Below, in pieces: positions 1 through 11,560 of a DNA stretch of 64,000 bases; position 1 is the first letter of the stretch, and each line of letters starts with the position of its first letter. The translations under genes and the position numbers were made by a program. The notes beneath the pieces were generated by a model. The model ran no database searches. It was not told the DNA's origin and was given only the letters and a program-made list of their open reading frames with translations. The DNA is from Cyanophora paradoxa (taxonomy: Eukaryota > Glaucocystophyceae > Cyanophorales > Cyanophoraceae): positions 202,016 through 266,015 of the forward strand of contig QPMI01000157.1 of NCBI GenBank assembly GCA_004431415.1. Direction: 5' to 3'.

Positions 1-3000
1 GGGGGCCCTCGCGCCGGCCGACGAGCTGGGGCGGATGGGGCGCGGCCTGCGGCAGCCCGTGACCGCCGTGGCCCTCCTCTGCCGGGGGACCCAGATACGT
101 GCGCCCCCGCCCCGCCCTCCCCGCCCCCCGCCGGGACTCGAGCTCGCCGCGGCCGCTGCGCAGTGCTCGCCTCGGCGGACCGGACGCTCCGCCGGCACGC
201 CGCCGACACCGGGCAGCTCCTGTGCGCCCCGCCCCCGCCCCCGCCCCGCCGCCTCCGACCGGGCGGCCGGCAGCTCGGCCTACCGGGCCTTCCCGGGGAC
301 GTTGCCACCATCGCCGCCGACCACGAGCGCGTGCGCCGCCCTCGAGGGCCCGGCCCGGGCTCCTCTGTGCAAGTGGCCGGGCCGAGCGGGCGCCGCGCAG
401 CCGCTGGCGTTCAGCGGCGGCTCCGACGGGGCCGTCGCGCGGTGGGATCTCGAGGGCGAGGCCGCCGCCGCCGGCCGCGTCCTCGCCAGGCGCGCGCCGC
501 CCCTCCTCCCGCCTTCTCTAATTTTGAGTCCGCGTACCCCCAGGCACGACGGCCCCGTCCTCTGCGTGGCGTACGCCCCCGGTCTTGGAGCCGTCCTCTC
601 CGGCAGCCGCGACGGAACCCTGCGCGCCTGGGACGAAGCGAGCGGTACCCCCCTCCTCTGCCTCGACCGCTCGCACGGTACCCCTCCACCGCCCCCCTCC
701 CTCCTCCGCCATCCGCTGCCGGCGGCGACGCTGGCCGCTGCAGGCGTCACGGGGCCCGTCACGTCCGTCGCTCCCCCCCCTCCGGGGTACGACAGCTTCG
801 CGTTCGCCTGCGGGGACCTCGACCCCACCGGCAAGGGTGCGCCCCCTCTCCCCGCTCCCCTCCTCCCCTCTCCCCCCGTACCCCCTTGCCCGATCGCGAT
901 ACGCTCGTACCCCGGCGGCGGGCAGAGCACTTCGCCTTCGTGCGGGGCCTCTCCGACGCGGGCCGGCGCTGGCGCATCCCGGACCGCGCGTGGGCCCTCG
1001 CCCTCGGCCCCGACCTCGCCCACGTGTACGCCCCCCGCGCTCCCCCCCGCGCCCCGCGCGGGCCGGGACACGAGCCTCACCCTCCCCCCCGCCTCCCGGG
1101 CAGGTACCTGGGGCACCAGGGCGGCGACGTGACGGCGTGGGACGTCGCCGCCGCCCGCCAGACCGCCCGCCTCCCCGCGCACGCCCCCAAGCAGGCCCGC
1201 CCCGCCCCGCCCCCGCCCTCCGATCCGCACGCGTACCCCCACCGGAGCCGACGGCCCCGGGGCAGGTCTCTCGGCTGGAGGTCCACGGCGCGGCGCTCGT
1301 CTCGGCGGGGAACGACAGCCGCGTGCTGCTGTACCCCCTTCCCGAGGCGGGCGCCCCGGCCCCCGCCCCGGAGCGGGTCTCCACGAGCCACAGCGGGGCC
1401 GTCAACGGCTTCGCCCTGCGGCCCTCCGACGGCGCCCTCTTCACCGCGGGGTACGACCACCAGGTCTGCCCGCACCCCCCTCTTCTTCCCCCCCCCCCTC
1501 CCCGGGCTCCGATCCGGCCCGCCCCCTCAGGTCCACCGCCTCGACGGGTTCGCGTCCAAGGGCGGACCCTCCGCGCCCGCCGCCGTTCTCGTGCCCCCCG
1601 CCCCGACGTCCCCCCTCGCCCTCCTCCTCCACCTCGTCCTCCTCCTCGCGTGCGGGCGCACTCTCGCCAGCCCCCTTCCCCCGTCTCTTAGGGGTACGCA
1701 GAGAGCACTTCCAGGCCCTCAAGTTCATCGTTGACAACATGGAGGTGCGGCGCCGCGTACCCCCAAGCCGCCTCCCCGGCCCCCACCCCCGCTCCCTTTC
1801 GAGCCGCCGCGCAGGTTTACAACTACCGTCAGGGCCTGCGGTGCCCCCTCACGGGGGCCATCTCGGTACCCCCCGCGCACCCTCCCCCCCCGGGGGCGGG
1901 GGGCGAGGGGGCGGCAGATCAACGTGGTGGAGCCGCTGGGCCCTCTCACGGGCTTCTCCGTCCGGGGGCTCACCCCCAACGTCGCCCCCTACTGGCTCAG
2001 GCCCGCCCCGCCCCCGCCCCCCCTACCAGGCCGCGTGGAGCGAGCCGCGCGCGCAGCACGTGCTTCATGGTCGCCTTCGTCGGCGTCATGCTCGCCTGCT
2101 TCAAGGCCCGCCCCGTCCCGCCCCGTCGGCCTCGCCGGCGCCTCAGGGTGTGCGGGGCAGGGGCTCTACGGGCTGGTGCTGATGCGGGCGGCGCGCGACC
2201 GCCTCGGCGCCTTCCTCCGCGCCCTCCTCGAGAATGGTGCGCATGCGCCGGCCAGGGCCGAAGCGGGGGCCGCCCGCGCGAGCCCCGGAGCTCTCGGAGC
2301 CTCCAAGCAGCGGGCGCGGCTCACGGTGAGCCGGGGCGGGGGGGCGCGGGGGCGCAGGCCTCTGGTTCTCGTCGATGATCCTCTCCACGTCGGCCGTCGA
2401 GCAGGCGCCCCGCCCCGCCCCGCCCCGCCCCGCCCCGCCCCGCCCTCTCCTGACGTCGGGGGCCCCTCTCGCCAGGTGGCGCGGGCCTTCGGGTGCGTGG
2501 AGGGGGAGTACAGCCCGGGGGTACCCTGCTGGACGGGCCCCCACTGGCCGGTGCCCCCTCTCCCACCGCCTCCCCCTCCGCTCCGCATCCTCCACGCCGA
2601 CGCCAGCCCCGGGGGCGGGGCGCGCAGTACGTGCTTGTGGGGCCCCTCGCCGCCGTCCCCTTCGTCGCCATGTGCCTTCGGTGCGCCCCCGACCCCGCCG
2701 CCCGTGCGCGAGGCCCCAGCCGACGTCTGGCGGCCCTGAGGCCTCCCCTCGAGCGCCGGCTCCGGATCCGGCGCCGGCGTCGGCCCGAAGCCTGAGACCT
2801 GACCCCGTCCCCGCGCGCAGGCTGGTGGCGGTGGAGGGCCGCCTCATGAACTACGGCTTCCACCTCCTCTACTGGGGGGTCCGCCCCGCCCCGGCCCCGG
2901 CCCCGCCTCCCCCCGCTCCTCCTTGGGCCACGCGGATCGCGCGCATACATCGCTGTTGATTAGATCCTATAGATCGGACGCACTTGGAATCCAACGCTTG

Positions 3001-3787
3001 GAAACCATTAAATGCCCTCGCTAGAATCCGCGCTCCTCTCCTCACGGCGGGGGCAGAACGACAACACGGCGGCGGTGCTGATCAACGTGCACCCGTTCTC
3101 GCGGCGCTCGGCCGGCTACGAGCGCCTGCGGCTCGCCCTCGCCCTCGCCTTCGGCGTCTGCACCGCCGTCATCCGCGACCGCCCCGTCGCCTCCGCCCTC
3201 TTCCAGGTCCGCCCCGCCAGCGCCGCGCGGGGCCCGGGGCCCAACGTCTGACCGCTGCCGCGCAGATGGTGTTCTGCCTGCTGCAGCTCGCCTCGGTGGC
3301 CGTGTGGCGCCCCTTCTACAACCCCCACGTCAACGCCCTCCGTGCGCCCCGCCCCACCCCGCCCCGCGCGCCCCGCCCCGCCCCGCCCTTATCTCCTCGG
3401 GGGTGCGGGGCGGGGCGGGGCGGGGCAGGGGCCTTCATGTTTCTCGGGCTCGCCGCATCCCCCGCCGGCATCCTTGCCACCGAGTACTCCCCATCCCAGG
3501 CCCGCCCCCCGCCCCTTGAGCTTCTGGAGATCTCGCCTGACCGCGAGCGCGGCGGGGCGCAGGGGGCGGGCCGGGGCTTCGCGGCGGGGGCGACGGCGAT
3601 CCCGACGACGTGCTTGGCGGTCTCCGTGGGGCAGGCCGCCGTCGCCGCCGCCTTCCTCCTCTACGCCGCCGCCCGCCTCGCCGCCGCCGCCGCCTCCCGC
3701 CGCCGCCGCCGCGCCCATCTCCACTCCGCGCGCGTCGCCCCCGCCGCCCCGGGGCCGGGGTCGGCCGCCCCGCTGGAGGCCGCGTAG
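1..3787 (+). CDS. WD40-repeat plus multi-pass membrane protein, multi-exon, 5' end outside window
   Basis: The left half encodes WD40-type blades in short exons: ASADRTLRRHAADTGQLL near 170, FSGGSDGAVARWDLEG near 410, SGSRDGTLRAWDEASG near 600, GGDVTAWDVAAARQTARLPAH near 1120 and LVSAGNDSRVLLYPL near 1290. These are separated by very C-rich introns; one, 678-743, starts GTACCCC and ends GCTGCAG. From about 1710 the exons become hydrophobic (CFMVAFVGVMLACFKA near 2065, MVFCLLQLASVAVWRPF near 3265, AVSVGQAAVAAAFLLYAAARLAAAA near 3620), so the C-terminal half is probably multi-pass membrane. The last exon ends in an Arg-rich tail with a TAG at 3785-3787. A beta-propeller feeding into a membrane region suggests a channel-like or transporter-like protein, but I do not recognise the family. 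Exon borders beyond those named are not resolved, and the start lies upstream of the window. Confidence 0.5.
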
Positions 3788-3829
3788 GCATCCATCACGT
3801 ATCATAGCTATAGTATTCATTGCATCTTC

Positions 3830-3841
3830 TTTTTTTTTTTT
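3830..3841 (-). other. Poly(A) tail of the LINE (T run on plus strand)
   Basis: Twelve consecutive T on the plus strand are followed by GAGAGACTACGG. Read on the minus strand this is a 3' A tail, marking the 3' end of the LINE, about 42 bases after the stop codon at 3785-3787 of the neighbouring host gene. Confidence 0.65.
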
Positions 3842-4267
3842 GAGAGACTACGGTGGGGCGAACCCCCCGTAGGTAGTGATATTAAAGACAACAAAGCAAT
3901 CACAAATCAAAGATACAGTAAACTAGCACAAAATATATACAGAATCAAGAGGGATCACGAGAAAGGACACGATCAGAAGAACGCAAAAGATAAGGAGAAC
4001 GAGCACGAGGAGAAGGAGTAGAAGAGCTCAAGGGCGTCGATGCAGAAGTACTAGTCACACTAGAACGACGAGGAGCACGGGGACGCAGCAAATAAGGAGA
4101 ACGAGCACGAGGAACTACAGTCGAAGACGAAGATCTTGACGAAGACGACAAGACAGAGCTAACAGCAGAACTAGAAGACGTAGTCGCAGGAGGCAAAGGC
4201 GGTAGAACAGTAGGAGAGGCGAAACGTAGGACACCACTAGAGGGGAAAGTCGAAGCTGGCGGAGTGT

Positions 4268-5568
4268 CTAAACGGAATCGAGATTGTAGAGTTGGTAAAA
4301 CAATGGACGGCTGAAGACTAATCTGAGGAACTGGGACGACACGAGGAAAGGGGCAGAGCTCGGGTGCAGACTCGGAATCGGCAGTATAAGAGGAGGGGCG
4401 AAACGCAAGCCAGTAGTGACAGGGAAGGCAGACGATGGGGCTGAACCAGGCGGGAGAGGCAAATATAGCGAAGTAGAAGAGAGAGAAGGGTACACACGAG
4501 GAACGTCACCATACACAAAATACTCGCTGCCAAAAACTATACGGTCTGACGGTCGCTGAAGATAAAGAGGCGGAACTGCCTGAGGGCTAACAGTGAGAGA
4601 TGGAGGAGGAAGAGGCAGAGCTAACGACAAAGGGAACGGAATCAAAGGTACAGGGAAGGCATGGAATACACGAGGAACTGGAAGGTGGAGGGGGCCAGTG
4701 CTCCTAACTAACATCGATGAAGCATCTGATGGAGGTGACGGCAAAACAACTGAGGGTAAACTAAGTTGAGGTGAAGCGAAGATTGATACAAGACTATCAT
4801 GAATCAAAGGGGGCCATGCAGGAACCGGCGGGCGAGGTGGATCTGGCGGGACAGCCAGAGGGGAAGCCGAAGGTACAGGAGAGGAAAGCCGCAGGCGCCG
4901 AGACACATGGACAGGGGACGGATCGGCATCGGGAGGCAAGGTTGAATTCGACGGAGACCGGGGGCGGCGGATTCGTGAAACGGAAGGTATCAGAGAAGGA
5001 CTAGGGGGGGCAGGGAAGTACGGAGCCGCTGAGCAGGTGGCGACGGTGAGGGTGCAGGGGAGCGAATCCGTCGCAAAGTCGGAACAGGCTGACGGGGCTC
5101 GGCATATGTAGCCGCAGCTGCAGGAGCTGGAGCAAGCACTGGGGGTGCCGGATCCGGAGACTGGAGGCGGGGGCGCTGGGCAGGAGGCACAGGATCTGGA
5201 GGATTCTCTGAACTAGAGGGGGTTCGAGGTCGGCGAACGCCACGGGCGTTAGCAGGATGTTTATCAGCCCGAACATGACGGTCACGATCAGCAGAAGACT
5301 GAAAGTTCTTCCCACAAATAGGGCATATTAATGTGGAGGCAGAAGCGGCGCTAGCGCTAGCATCGGCAGACGAGCTCAAACGAGAACTCGAGGGAGCCGG
5401 GACCGAAGCTGTATCAGCGCTAGCAGATGGCCTCGCAAAGTGCTGAACTTGAGGATTCACGCCGACGCCATTAACTGTAGTAGCAGGCCTAGGGGTAGCG
5501 ACTGCAGGGGGGCCCGGGACCGCGACTGCTGGGGGGCCCGAGCGCTGTAGAGGGATAGCTCCGCGCAC
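4268..5568 (-). CDS. LINE 3' reading frame: C2H2 zinc finger plus Pro/Ser-rich tail (frameshifted)
   Basis: The frame starting at 5568 overlaps the 3' end of the RT frame by about 110 nt. It encodes a Ser/Ala-rich stretch and then one clear C2H2 finger, CPICGKNFQSSADRDRHVRA followed by DKH (C-x2-C-x12-H-x5-H spacing). After about 4990 it moves to another frame and becomes a low-complexity Pro/Ser-rich sequence that runs to 4268. It may be a separate third ORF, or a C-terminal extension of ORF2 displaced by an indel. A nucleic-acid-binding role is the natural guess from the finger; no enzymatic motif is visible. The repeated Ser/Arg low-complexity frame near 3945-4196 may be its degenerate end. 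Confidence 0.45.
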
Positions 5569-8500
5569 AGAAAAGAAGCTCGCATCAAAAATAGATTGAG
5601 GGGGCTAGGGCGGTCACGTGACTCAGGGTTTGAACCATCGTAATCAGAGCCCTCCCCTAAATGCCGTAAACGAAGAAGCTCAATGCGCTCGACAGCAGGA
5701 GGCAACGTAATCTCGAGAATATCCAGAAAACGTTTCCACAGGTTTAGCAGAGCATTAACGGAGTACACTGGTACCCGCTCAGCAAGTAAATTATCGGGTG
5801 AGAGATATGCACGGGACAGCTGAAAAATTGCGTAAATGCCCGCCAAAATATAACCGAGATACCGAACACAGAAATCGGCATCCACAGAAGATGTGATCAA
5901 TGTCCCCGCAACACCGGGAACTTGTGGATCTAGAATAGCGGAGAACGTAATAGGAGGCAATGGTAAAGAGGGCTGCACGTCCTCGGGCAAAGCCTCTGCT
6001 AAGGATGTGAGCTCAGCATGCATGGCCCGCCAAAAACCCTGCACCACAGGGCAATCAAAGAAAACGTGCCGCACTGAACGATGCTGCCCATCATTACAAG
6101 CGCGGCAAAAAATAGCCGCGACCGGCGGCCGTTGTAAAGATGGGAAAGCCTTATATCGGAGACGGAAGAGGACATCGAGCCACAGCATAGGAAAGGCACG
6201 AAGGGCGACGAGCTGAGACACGCGATTAAGAGGGAGATCCAGACCCCAGTGTTCTGAAGGCATCTTAGCCCTACTCCGCACCCGCCACAGTCGCTGTACC
6301 TCGAGCTGGTAAAAGCGCCGAACAGAAAAGCCCTGAAGCGTGAGCATCTTATCGAATGTGAAAGCAAAATTGCTGTAGGAAAGCGTAGCTGTCGAACCCG
6401 TGCCAAGCGAAACCAGAATTGGACGCGAACCTCTGCGCAAAGAAATAAAATACTGGGAGGAGAGCACATGAAGCGGCAAGAGGCCAGCTGGTACGCCAGG
6501 GTACAAGAGCGGATCTGGAGGGCGGCCACGGGGCCACGGGACGAAATCCAACACCCGTGGGACAATCTCACCTTCAAAAAGAGGGAAGGCCACAAAAAAG
6601 CCCGAGGGACCCCTCAGATACACATATTTATCATCTTTCGATTTATACCATAAGAAACGTTCCGGTACGGCATTAGCAGTAAGCGTTGTAAGCCAACTGG
6701 ATGGCAGGGCACGACAAATTTGATCAAAGGCAGCAGTATAATCAACTAGCATTGCAGGGGGAGCACGAAATCGGTGCAACTGTACATCCCAAATGTCAGC
6801 GACGCGCTGTACACCGGCTCTCGCAAACTCAGTATGTGTCTGTGCTGCAATGTCACTAGGAAGAACATATAAAGGATTAAGAAAAATAGGCTGGGTCAAA
6901 ATTTGATGCACGGTTGTAGGAGATGCAACGGCTTGACGATCTCGCCACGCCTCAAACAGCATCTGCCAAAGCGGTGGCAAATGCAATCTTGGCAAGATGG
7001 CAGACACATCAAGCCCCAAAATGACATTAGCATAAGAGAATGGAGCCAACTGACGGTCTATTTGGTATTGAATATATTCCTTCCAAGGAGCTGAACAGGC
7101 CGGGTCGTTAAGGAAGGCAAGCCATTTAGATTTTAAAGCCAGCGAAAACGTAACAATATCTGGGCAATTTAATCCACCGTCTTTAAACGGAAGCGCCGTA
7201 ACATATGTAGATACGGAGCCGCGTACACCCGAAAAGTTGCGGATTAAATTACTCCAAGCTTTATAACGATCACCTCCCGGTTCTAAAATATACAGCGGAT
7301 AATGTAGTGATCCCACAATAGCAGCCCACGCAAGTAAAACACCAGAGCGTAGAGGCATCCGATTCCGGTTAACTGACTGTGCGCGCAGAACGAGAGCAGC
7401 AGTCTTTTTATTCCAAAACCGGTCATGCACTAGCTCCAGAGGGAACCCGAGATATTTGGCGATCTTGGCATCTGCGGAAATCTCAGAAGGATCAACCTTC
7501 ATACGCTCAAAAGGACAATCAGGTGGAAGAGATAAATTTGAGTGCATGGGTAGTATATGCGATTTTTCGAGATTAATTTTCGCCCCTGTTAACCGTTGAA
7601 ATTTCTTAATGAGAGCGTCCCAAATGGGGAATTCCGCAAAGGAGGCAATAAGGGGAACAGTATCATCAGCAAACTGGAGGACCTTGCATATGGACCGCCC
7701 AGAAATTTGCACCCCGCGTATACGGGGTTCAGTATCGATTAACATGATTAATAGATGCGCACACAAATTATATAGATATGGCGATAGAGGACCACCCTGC
7801 CGGACTCCGCACCGGATGGGAAACCGAGGCGTTGTCCAGCCATTAATATGGATCATCCCCGACAGATCAGAATACAAAAGACGGACCCAGTCAGTAAAGT
7901 ATGACCCAAATCCATATTGATTCAAGGTCCAGAAAAGAAACTCCCAATTCACCCGATCATAGGCTTTGGAGAAATCAAGGAACCCCAAACAAAGTTCCTC
8001 GAGATCGGGATTATCCCCTCATAATACATCAATAAATATACGAGCATAAATTGATGCACCGCAGAACGTTTGGTGATAAAACCCGACTGATATTTTGATA
8101 TTAAGCGGGGCATGATAGGGGTCAAGCGGTTAGATAATGCCCGCTCGACTGCTCGCTCCTCTACATTCGATAGAGCGATAGGCCGACGGTTAGTGACCAA
8201 AGTCGCATCCGTACCAGGTTTCGGAATTGGGACAATGAGGATATCTCGTAGCGAGCCAGGGCCGCCTTCCGATTATGCATAGCCTTAAGGTATTCCATAA
8301 AATCTGGACCAATGTCGCCCCAGAAAGTACTATAAAATTCAGGTACTAAACCATCAAGTCCAGGGGATTTTCTAAGCCCAGATATATCCTTAAACGATTG
8401 CAACAATTCATAGGCGGCCAGTGGGGTATCGAGATCCACGGCCTCCCGCGGAATGAGTTTATAAGGCGCATACAGTGACGCACATTCAGCCCGTTCATCA

Positions 8501-9902
8501 CGATGCGCCGCCACCACACTTTGAGCTTGCTGACCATCGTATAAATCAGCGAAATGAGCTGCCGACAACGTCATAAGCACAAAGGGATTATCAGAAGCAT
8601 AAGAGGGATCCGGGGTGTTGGCCGGCCGGAGTTTATTCTCACATCCGGTCTCCTGCTCAGCAGTTCCGAAATAATGAGTGAAAAACTCCCGCCTCGATGT
8701 GGCCTCGTTCTGACTTGAGAATAGCGAGTCAGCTTGAACGGCAGCCCTACACACTTGAGGCATGCGCTCCCGCAGCTCTCTATAAAGAGCAGAGCGGCCA
8801 CTCAAGAAACTGTCCCGTAAGATCTCGCCCTGCGAATAGGCGGTGATGAGACGTTCGAGACGTTTCATGGCAGACCAGTAAGCCGACTTATTCTTGCGCC
8901 GCTCAGTCGACTCCCACGCAGAGAGAGCAGTCTGTAGATACCGTTTAAGAGCTTCGAAGCGAAGAATAGAATCGGATGCAGGCGAAGGCCACTCAGCACG
9001 CCACATCTGAAAAACCTTCCGAATTTCAGCGAGATACGCTGGGTTCTTCCCATAAAGGTCCCATCGCATCTTCCAGCGACCCGGCCCACGCTGATGAACT
9101 GGAGGGGACAGCGTGAGTTGAATTCCAATGTGATCAGAAAGAGGCCTATCAAGATGTCTGGAAGTGTATTTCATCCATGGGACGAGCACTGGGTTCCATG
9201 CGAGTAGGGATTGAGAGACAAAGAAATAATCTAGACGAGATTCGACGGCCCCGAGGCTGCCTGGGCATTAGTCCGATAAAACGTTTTAAATCGATTAGAC
9301 CGGCGCTCATCCGTACAAAGCGATGCAACATCCTGGAGTTGATATTGCGAGCAAACCGCTTCAAAGGATGCAGGGGGCGACACCCGCCCCGAAGTACTGT
9401 TCGCGTCAGAAGGCAAAAGGTGAAAGTTAAAATCACCACATAAGATTAAATGGGACCCCACAGGAACGACCGACTCCAGAGTATGACACAATGTCTCGTA
9501 GAAGCCTAACCGTTCAGCATCCTGAACAGGTGCGTAAATGTTGCACAGGTAAATATTTACAGTTCCAGAGCGCAACAGGAACAGCTGCAGCCGGGAACTC
9601 TGTGCAGGAGCTAGCGAGGTAATGCTAAATCGCTTATTAGGGAAGAGAGTAGCTACACCTTGACTGGCAACTTCTGGATTGAAAGCCCAGTACGAAGGGG
9701 TAGCCCCCCACTTGCCTTTCAGAAAAGCAGCGTCTACTTTACTCGATACGTGAGTTTCCTGTAAACAAACTATGGATTTGCGAGACTGTTCACGAGCACA
9801 CTTAAGGAGATAATCAACGTGGTGCATACCAAGTGAAGCACAGAAGCTTGTGTCTCCTACTAATTTCCCTGCAACGTTCAGGGAGACAATATTGATGGCC
9901 AT
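5457..9902 (-). pseudogene. LINE ORF2: AP endonuclease, reverse transcriptase, zf-RVT (frameshifted)
   Basis: The protein begins MAINIVSLNVAGKL at 9902 and has endonuclease signatures (CLQETHV, NIYAPVQD, LCGDFNFHLLPSD, RLDYFF and LSDHIGIQL). It continues through a linker to the RT core: GFLDFSKAYDRVNW (motif A Asp), RCGVRQGGPLSPYLYNL, and QFADDTV (catalytic F-A-D-D). The C-terminus has the Cys/His pattern CRACNDGQHRSVRHVFFDC followed by a Trp, typical of the zf-RVT domain of L1-like elements. The order EN-RT-zf-RVT is that of APE-class LINEs. Three frame changes are visible, near 9240, 8245 and 8020, each keeping homology in the next frame. As read here it cannot give one continuous protein, so the copy is dead or contains sequencing indels. 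It would copy RNA into DNA at a nicked target. Confidence 0.8.
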
Positions 9903-9992
9903 AGTATGATCACGGTGGTTTAAAGAATCCAGAGAAAACTATGTACAAGCTTAAATTGAAGAAGGGCAAAATACGAGACGACCCTACTTGCC

Positions 9993-10028
9993 AGTGCCAG
10001 AACCGGCACAAGTGCCAGAACCGGCACC
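9993..10028. repeat. 18-bp tandem duplication with internal palindrome
   Basis: Two adjacent copies of AGTGCCAGAACCGGCAC plus one base. Each copy contains GTGCC and its complement GGCAC, so each could fold as a small hairpin. The repeat lies between the ORF1-like region and ORF2 of the LINE. Confidence 0.6.
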
Positions 10029-10377
10029 CCGAACGCGTGTTGGAATTGTACGGCCGGCGGCAGCGATCTGCATGTTCGTCATCTCCGTGGGCAGGCCAGC
10101 GGGCTGCGCTCAGAAACAAGGTGAGGGCGAGTTGAAAAAAGTAATAAGAGTGCCAATTTATGAGATGTCTATGCATCGTATTTAAACAGTAATCCAGTTT
10201 TAAAGCCCAGATCAGAACAATTGCAAGTTCAAGGTGCCGCAGCTGCAGCGCAGCCTTGGCATCATGCCGCAGCTGCAGTGCAGCTTTGGCAGTCCACAAC
10301 CCCAACTGCAGCGCAGCCGGGGGGCCACCAACTGTACACCCCTATTAGATCTGAACAAAAGAAAGAGCTCACCGGGT

Positions 10378-11551
10378 CTATAGCCATGTCCGAAGGGCCG
10401 CCAGCGGAGCCAGAGGGGCGGGAGGTGCGGCAGAGGCCTTCCCGGCCCGGGCTTGGAGAATGGCCTGAAGGGGAAGACAATGCGGTGGCAGGCTTGGAGA
10501 GCTGTCCGTCAGGCCCTGGCGGGGCGGAGAGCTCAAGGCCCATAGGACCAGTTGCCTCTGTCCAACGCGGGCCAGTTGCTGGGTAAGAATAAGTAAACTG
10601 ATCAGCTGCAGGCTTATCTGCAGCTGCGCTGGGCCAGCTGCGGCTGTCTCCTTGCGGGCCGCCTTCTGAGGCCGGGACGCTGAGGACGGAGTGGACGCGG
10701 CGGAGAGTTTGGAGGTATGAAATTCAGAGAGAGAGGGGTGATGGTCAGCTAGGGGATGAGGAAGGTGAGGCCGGCCTCCGCAACCATACAGGCGGCAGTC
10801 CCGCCAGCTGGCCGCCACACGAAGCTCAAGCCCGTCGCCAAAGGTAACCGTATTAGGAAGAGCAACTTGCACATCGAGCGGGGCAGCTCAGAGAGATAGA
10901 TCTTCATAATCCCGGCTGGCATGCCCCGCTGCTGATAATGAATGTGCCGGACTTTCAGGCCGCGCTGCGCCAGCCAATGGCGGATAGGGTCCTCATCGGG
11001 CCGATGCTGAAACTTCTCAAGCCAGATCCAGTGATCCTGGCCCTGCGGGCGCTGAAGCGGCGGCTGGCCAGGGTCAGGAGGCAGACCGCCCGCCGGCGGC
11101 GTCGGCTCACGGCCGACAATCCAAGCGGCCGCAAGAATGCCAAGGGCTGGAACGGCCAACTGGAGGCCAGCTGCACCGACCGATGTCAGGAACCGCTCAC
11201 AATGCGCAGTACTACTGAAGATCACAAGAAACCGCGACCCCAGCGCGCGACCGAATGCGCTGGCTCGCTGGTAAGAGCGCTCACACGCTCAGTGATCAGC
11301 TGCTGTAGCGCATCGAAGGCCGGCTGCGTGTAGAAGGTCCAAGCAGTCGGAGGAATGATGCTAGCATAACTGAAGGTTGGCGGATAGAGCTGGGCGACGG
11401 TCGCAACAGTAACAAGCGTGAGCACTGTCAATGGCACAGCGCTAGTCGGAAACAGCCGCTGCCACTCCGCCTGCAGCGGGGCAAGGTCGAAGTTGGCTGT
11501 CGCCCGGTTCTGCTCTGATCGCGGCATACGCTCAAGCTCGTCTAGAGCCAC
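10378..11551 (-). pseudogene. Possible LINE ORF1 (nucleic-acid-binding protein), frameshifted
   Basis: Three minus-strand frames run head to tail upstream of the LINE ORF2: 11551-11222 (MALDELERMPRSEQNRATAN), 11225-10749 and 10872-10378. The middle part has RGMPAGIMKIYLSELPRSM and the last begins with VALPNTVTFGDGLELRVAAS, followed by CRLYGCGGRPHLPHP. A beta-strand-rich segment followed by Cys/His residues is what LINE ORF1 proteins with an RRM-like core and a zinc knuckle look like, and the position fits. Similarity is by overall shape only; no motif is diagnostic. If real, frame changes occur near 11220 and 10870. A hydrophobic stretch in the first frame (VPLTVLTLVTVATVAQLY) is unexpected for an ORF1 protein and weakens the call. 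Confidence 0.35.
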
Positions 11552-11560
11552 AGATTACGA

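Larger units (their letters stand above)
3830..11560 (-). mobile_element. Degenerate APE-type non-LTR retrotransposon (LINE, L1-like)
   Basis: The minus strand carries an AP-endonuclease, reverse transcriptase and zf-RVT protein (9902-5457). A further ORF and then a 12-nt T run on the plus strand at 3830-3841 follow; the T run is the poly(A) tail of a minus-strand transcript. The tail lies just past the stop codon of the WD40/membrane gene, so the element landed in its 3' flank. An ORF1-like region lies upstream (11551-10378); including it in the same element is an inference from order and strand. Base composition is more balanced than the surrounding host DNA. I found no target-site duplication, so the 5' end near 11560 is approximate. 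Confidence 0.7.

Noticed and set aside
5457-7988. Treating the RT as a telomerase or group II intron RT
   Set aside because: The upstream AP-endonuclease and downstream zf-RVT domain fit a LINE and neither alternative.
3830-11560. Tyrosine-recombinase (Ngaro/DIRS) retrotransposon, as found near virophage elements in some flagellates
   Set aside because: AP-endonuclease and zf-RVT motifs and a poly(A) tail show an APE-type LINE. No tyrosine recombinase motif is present.
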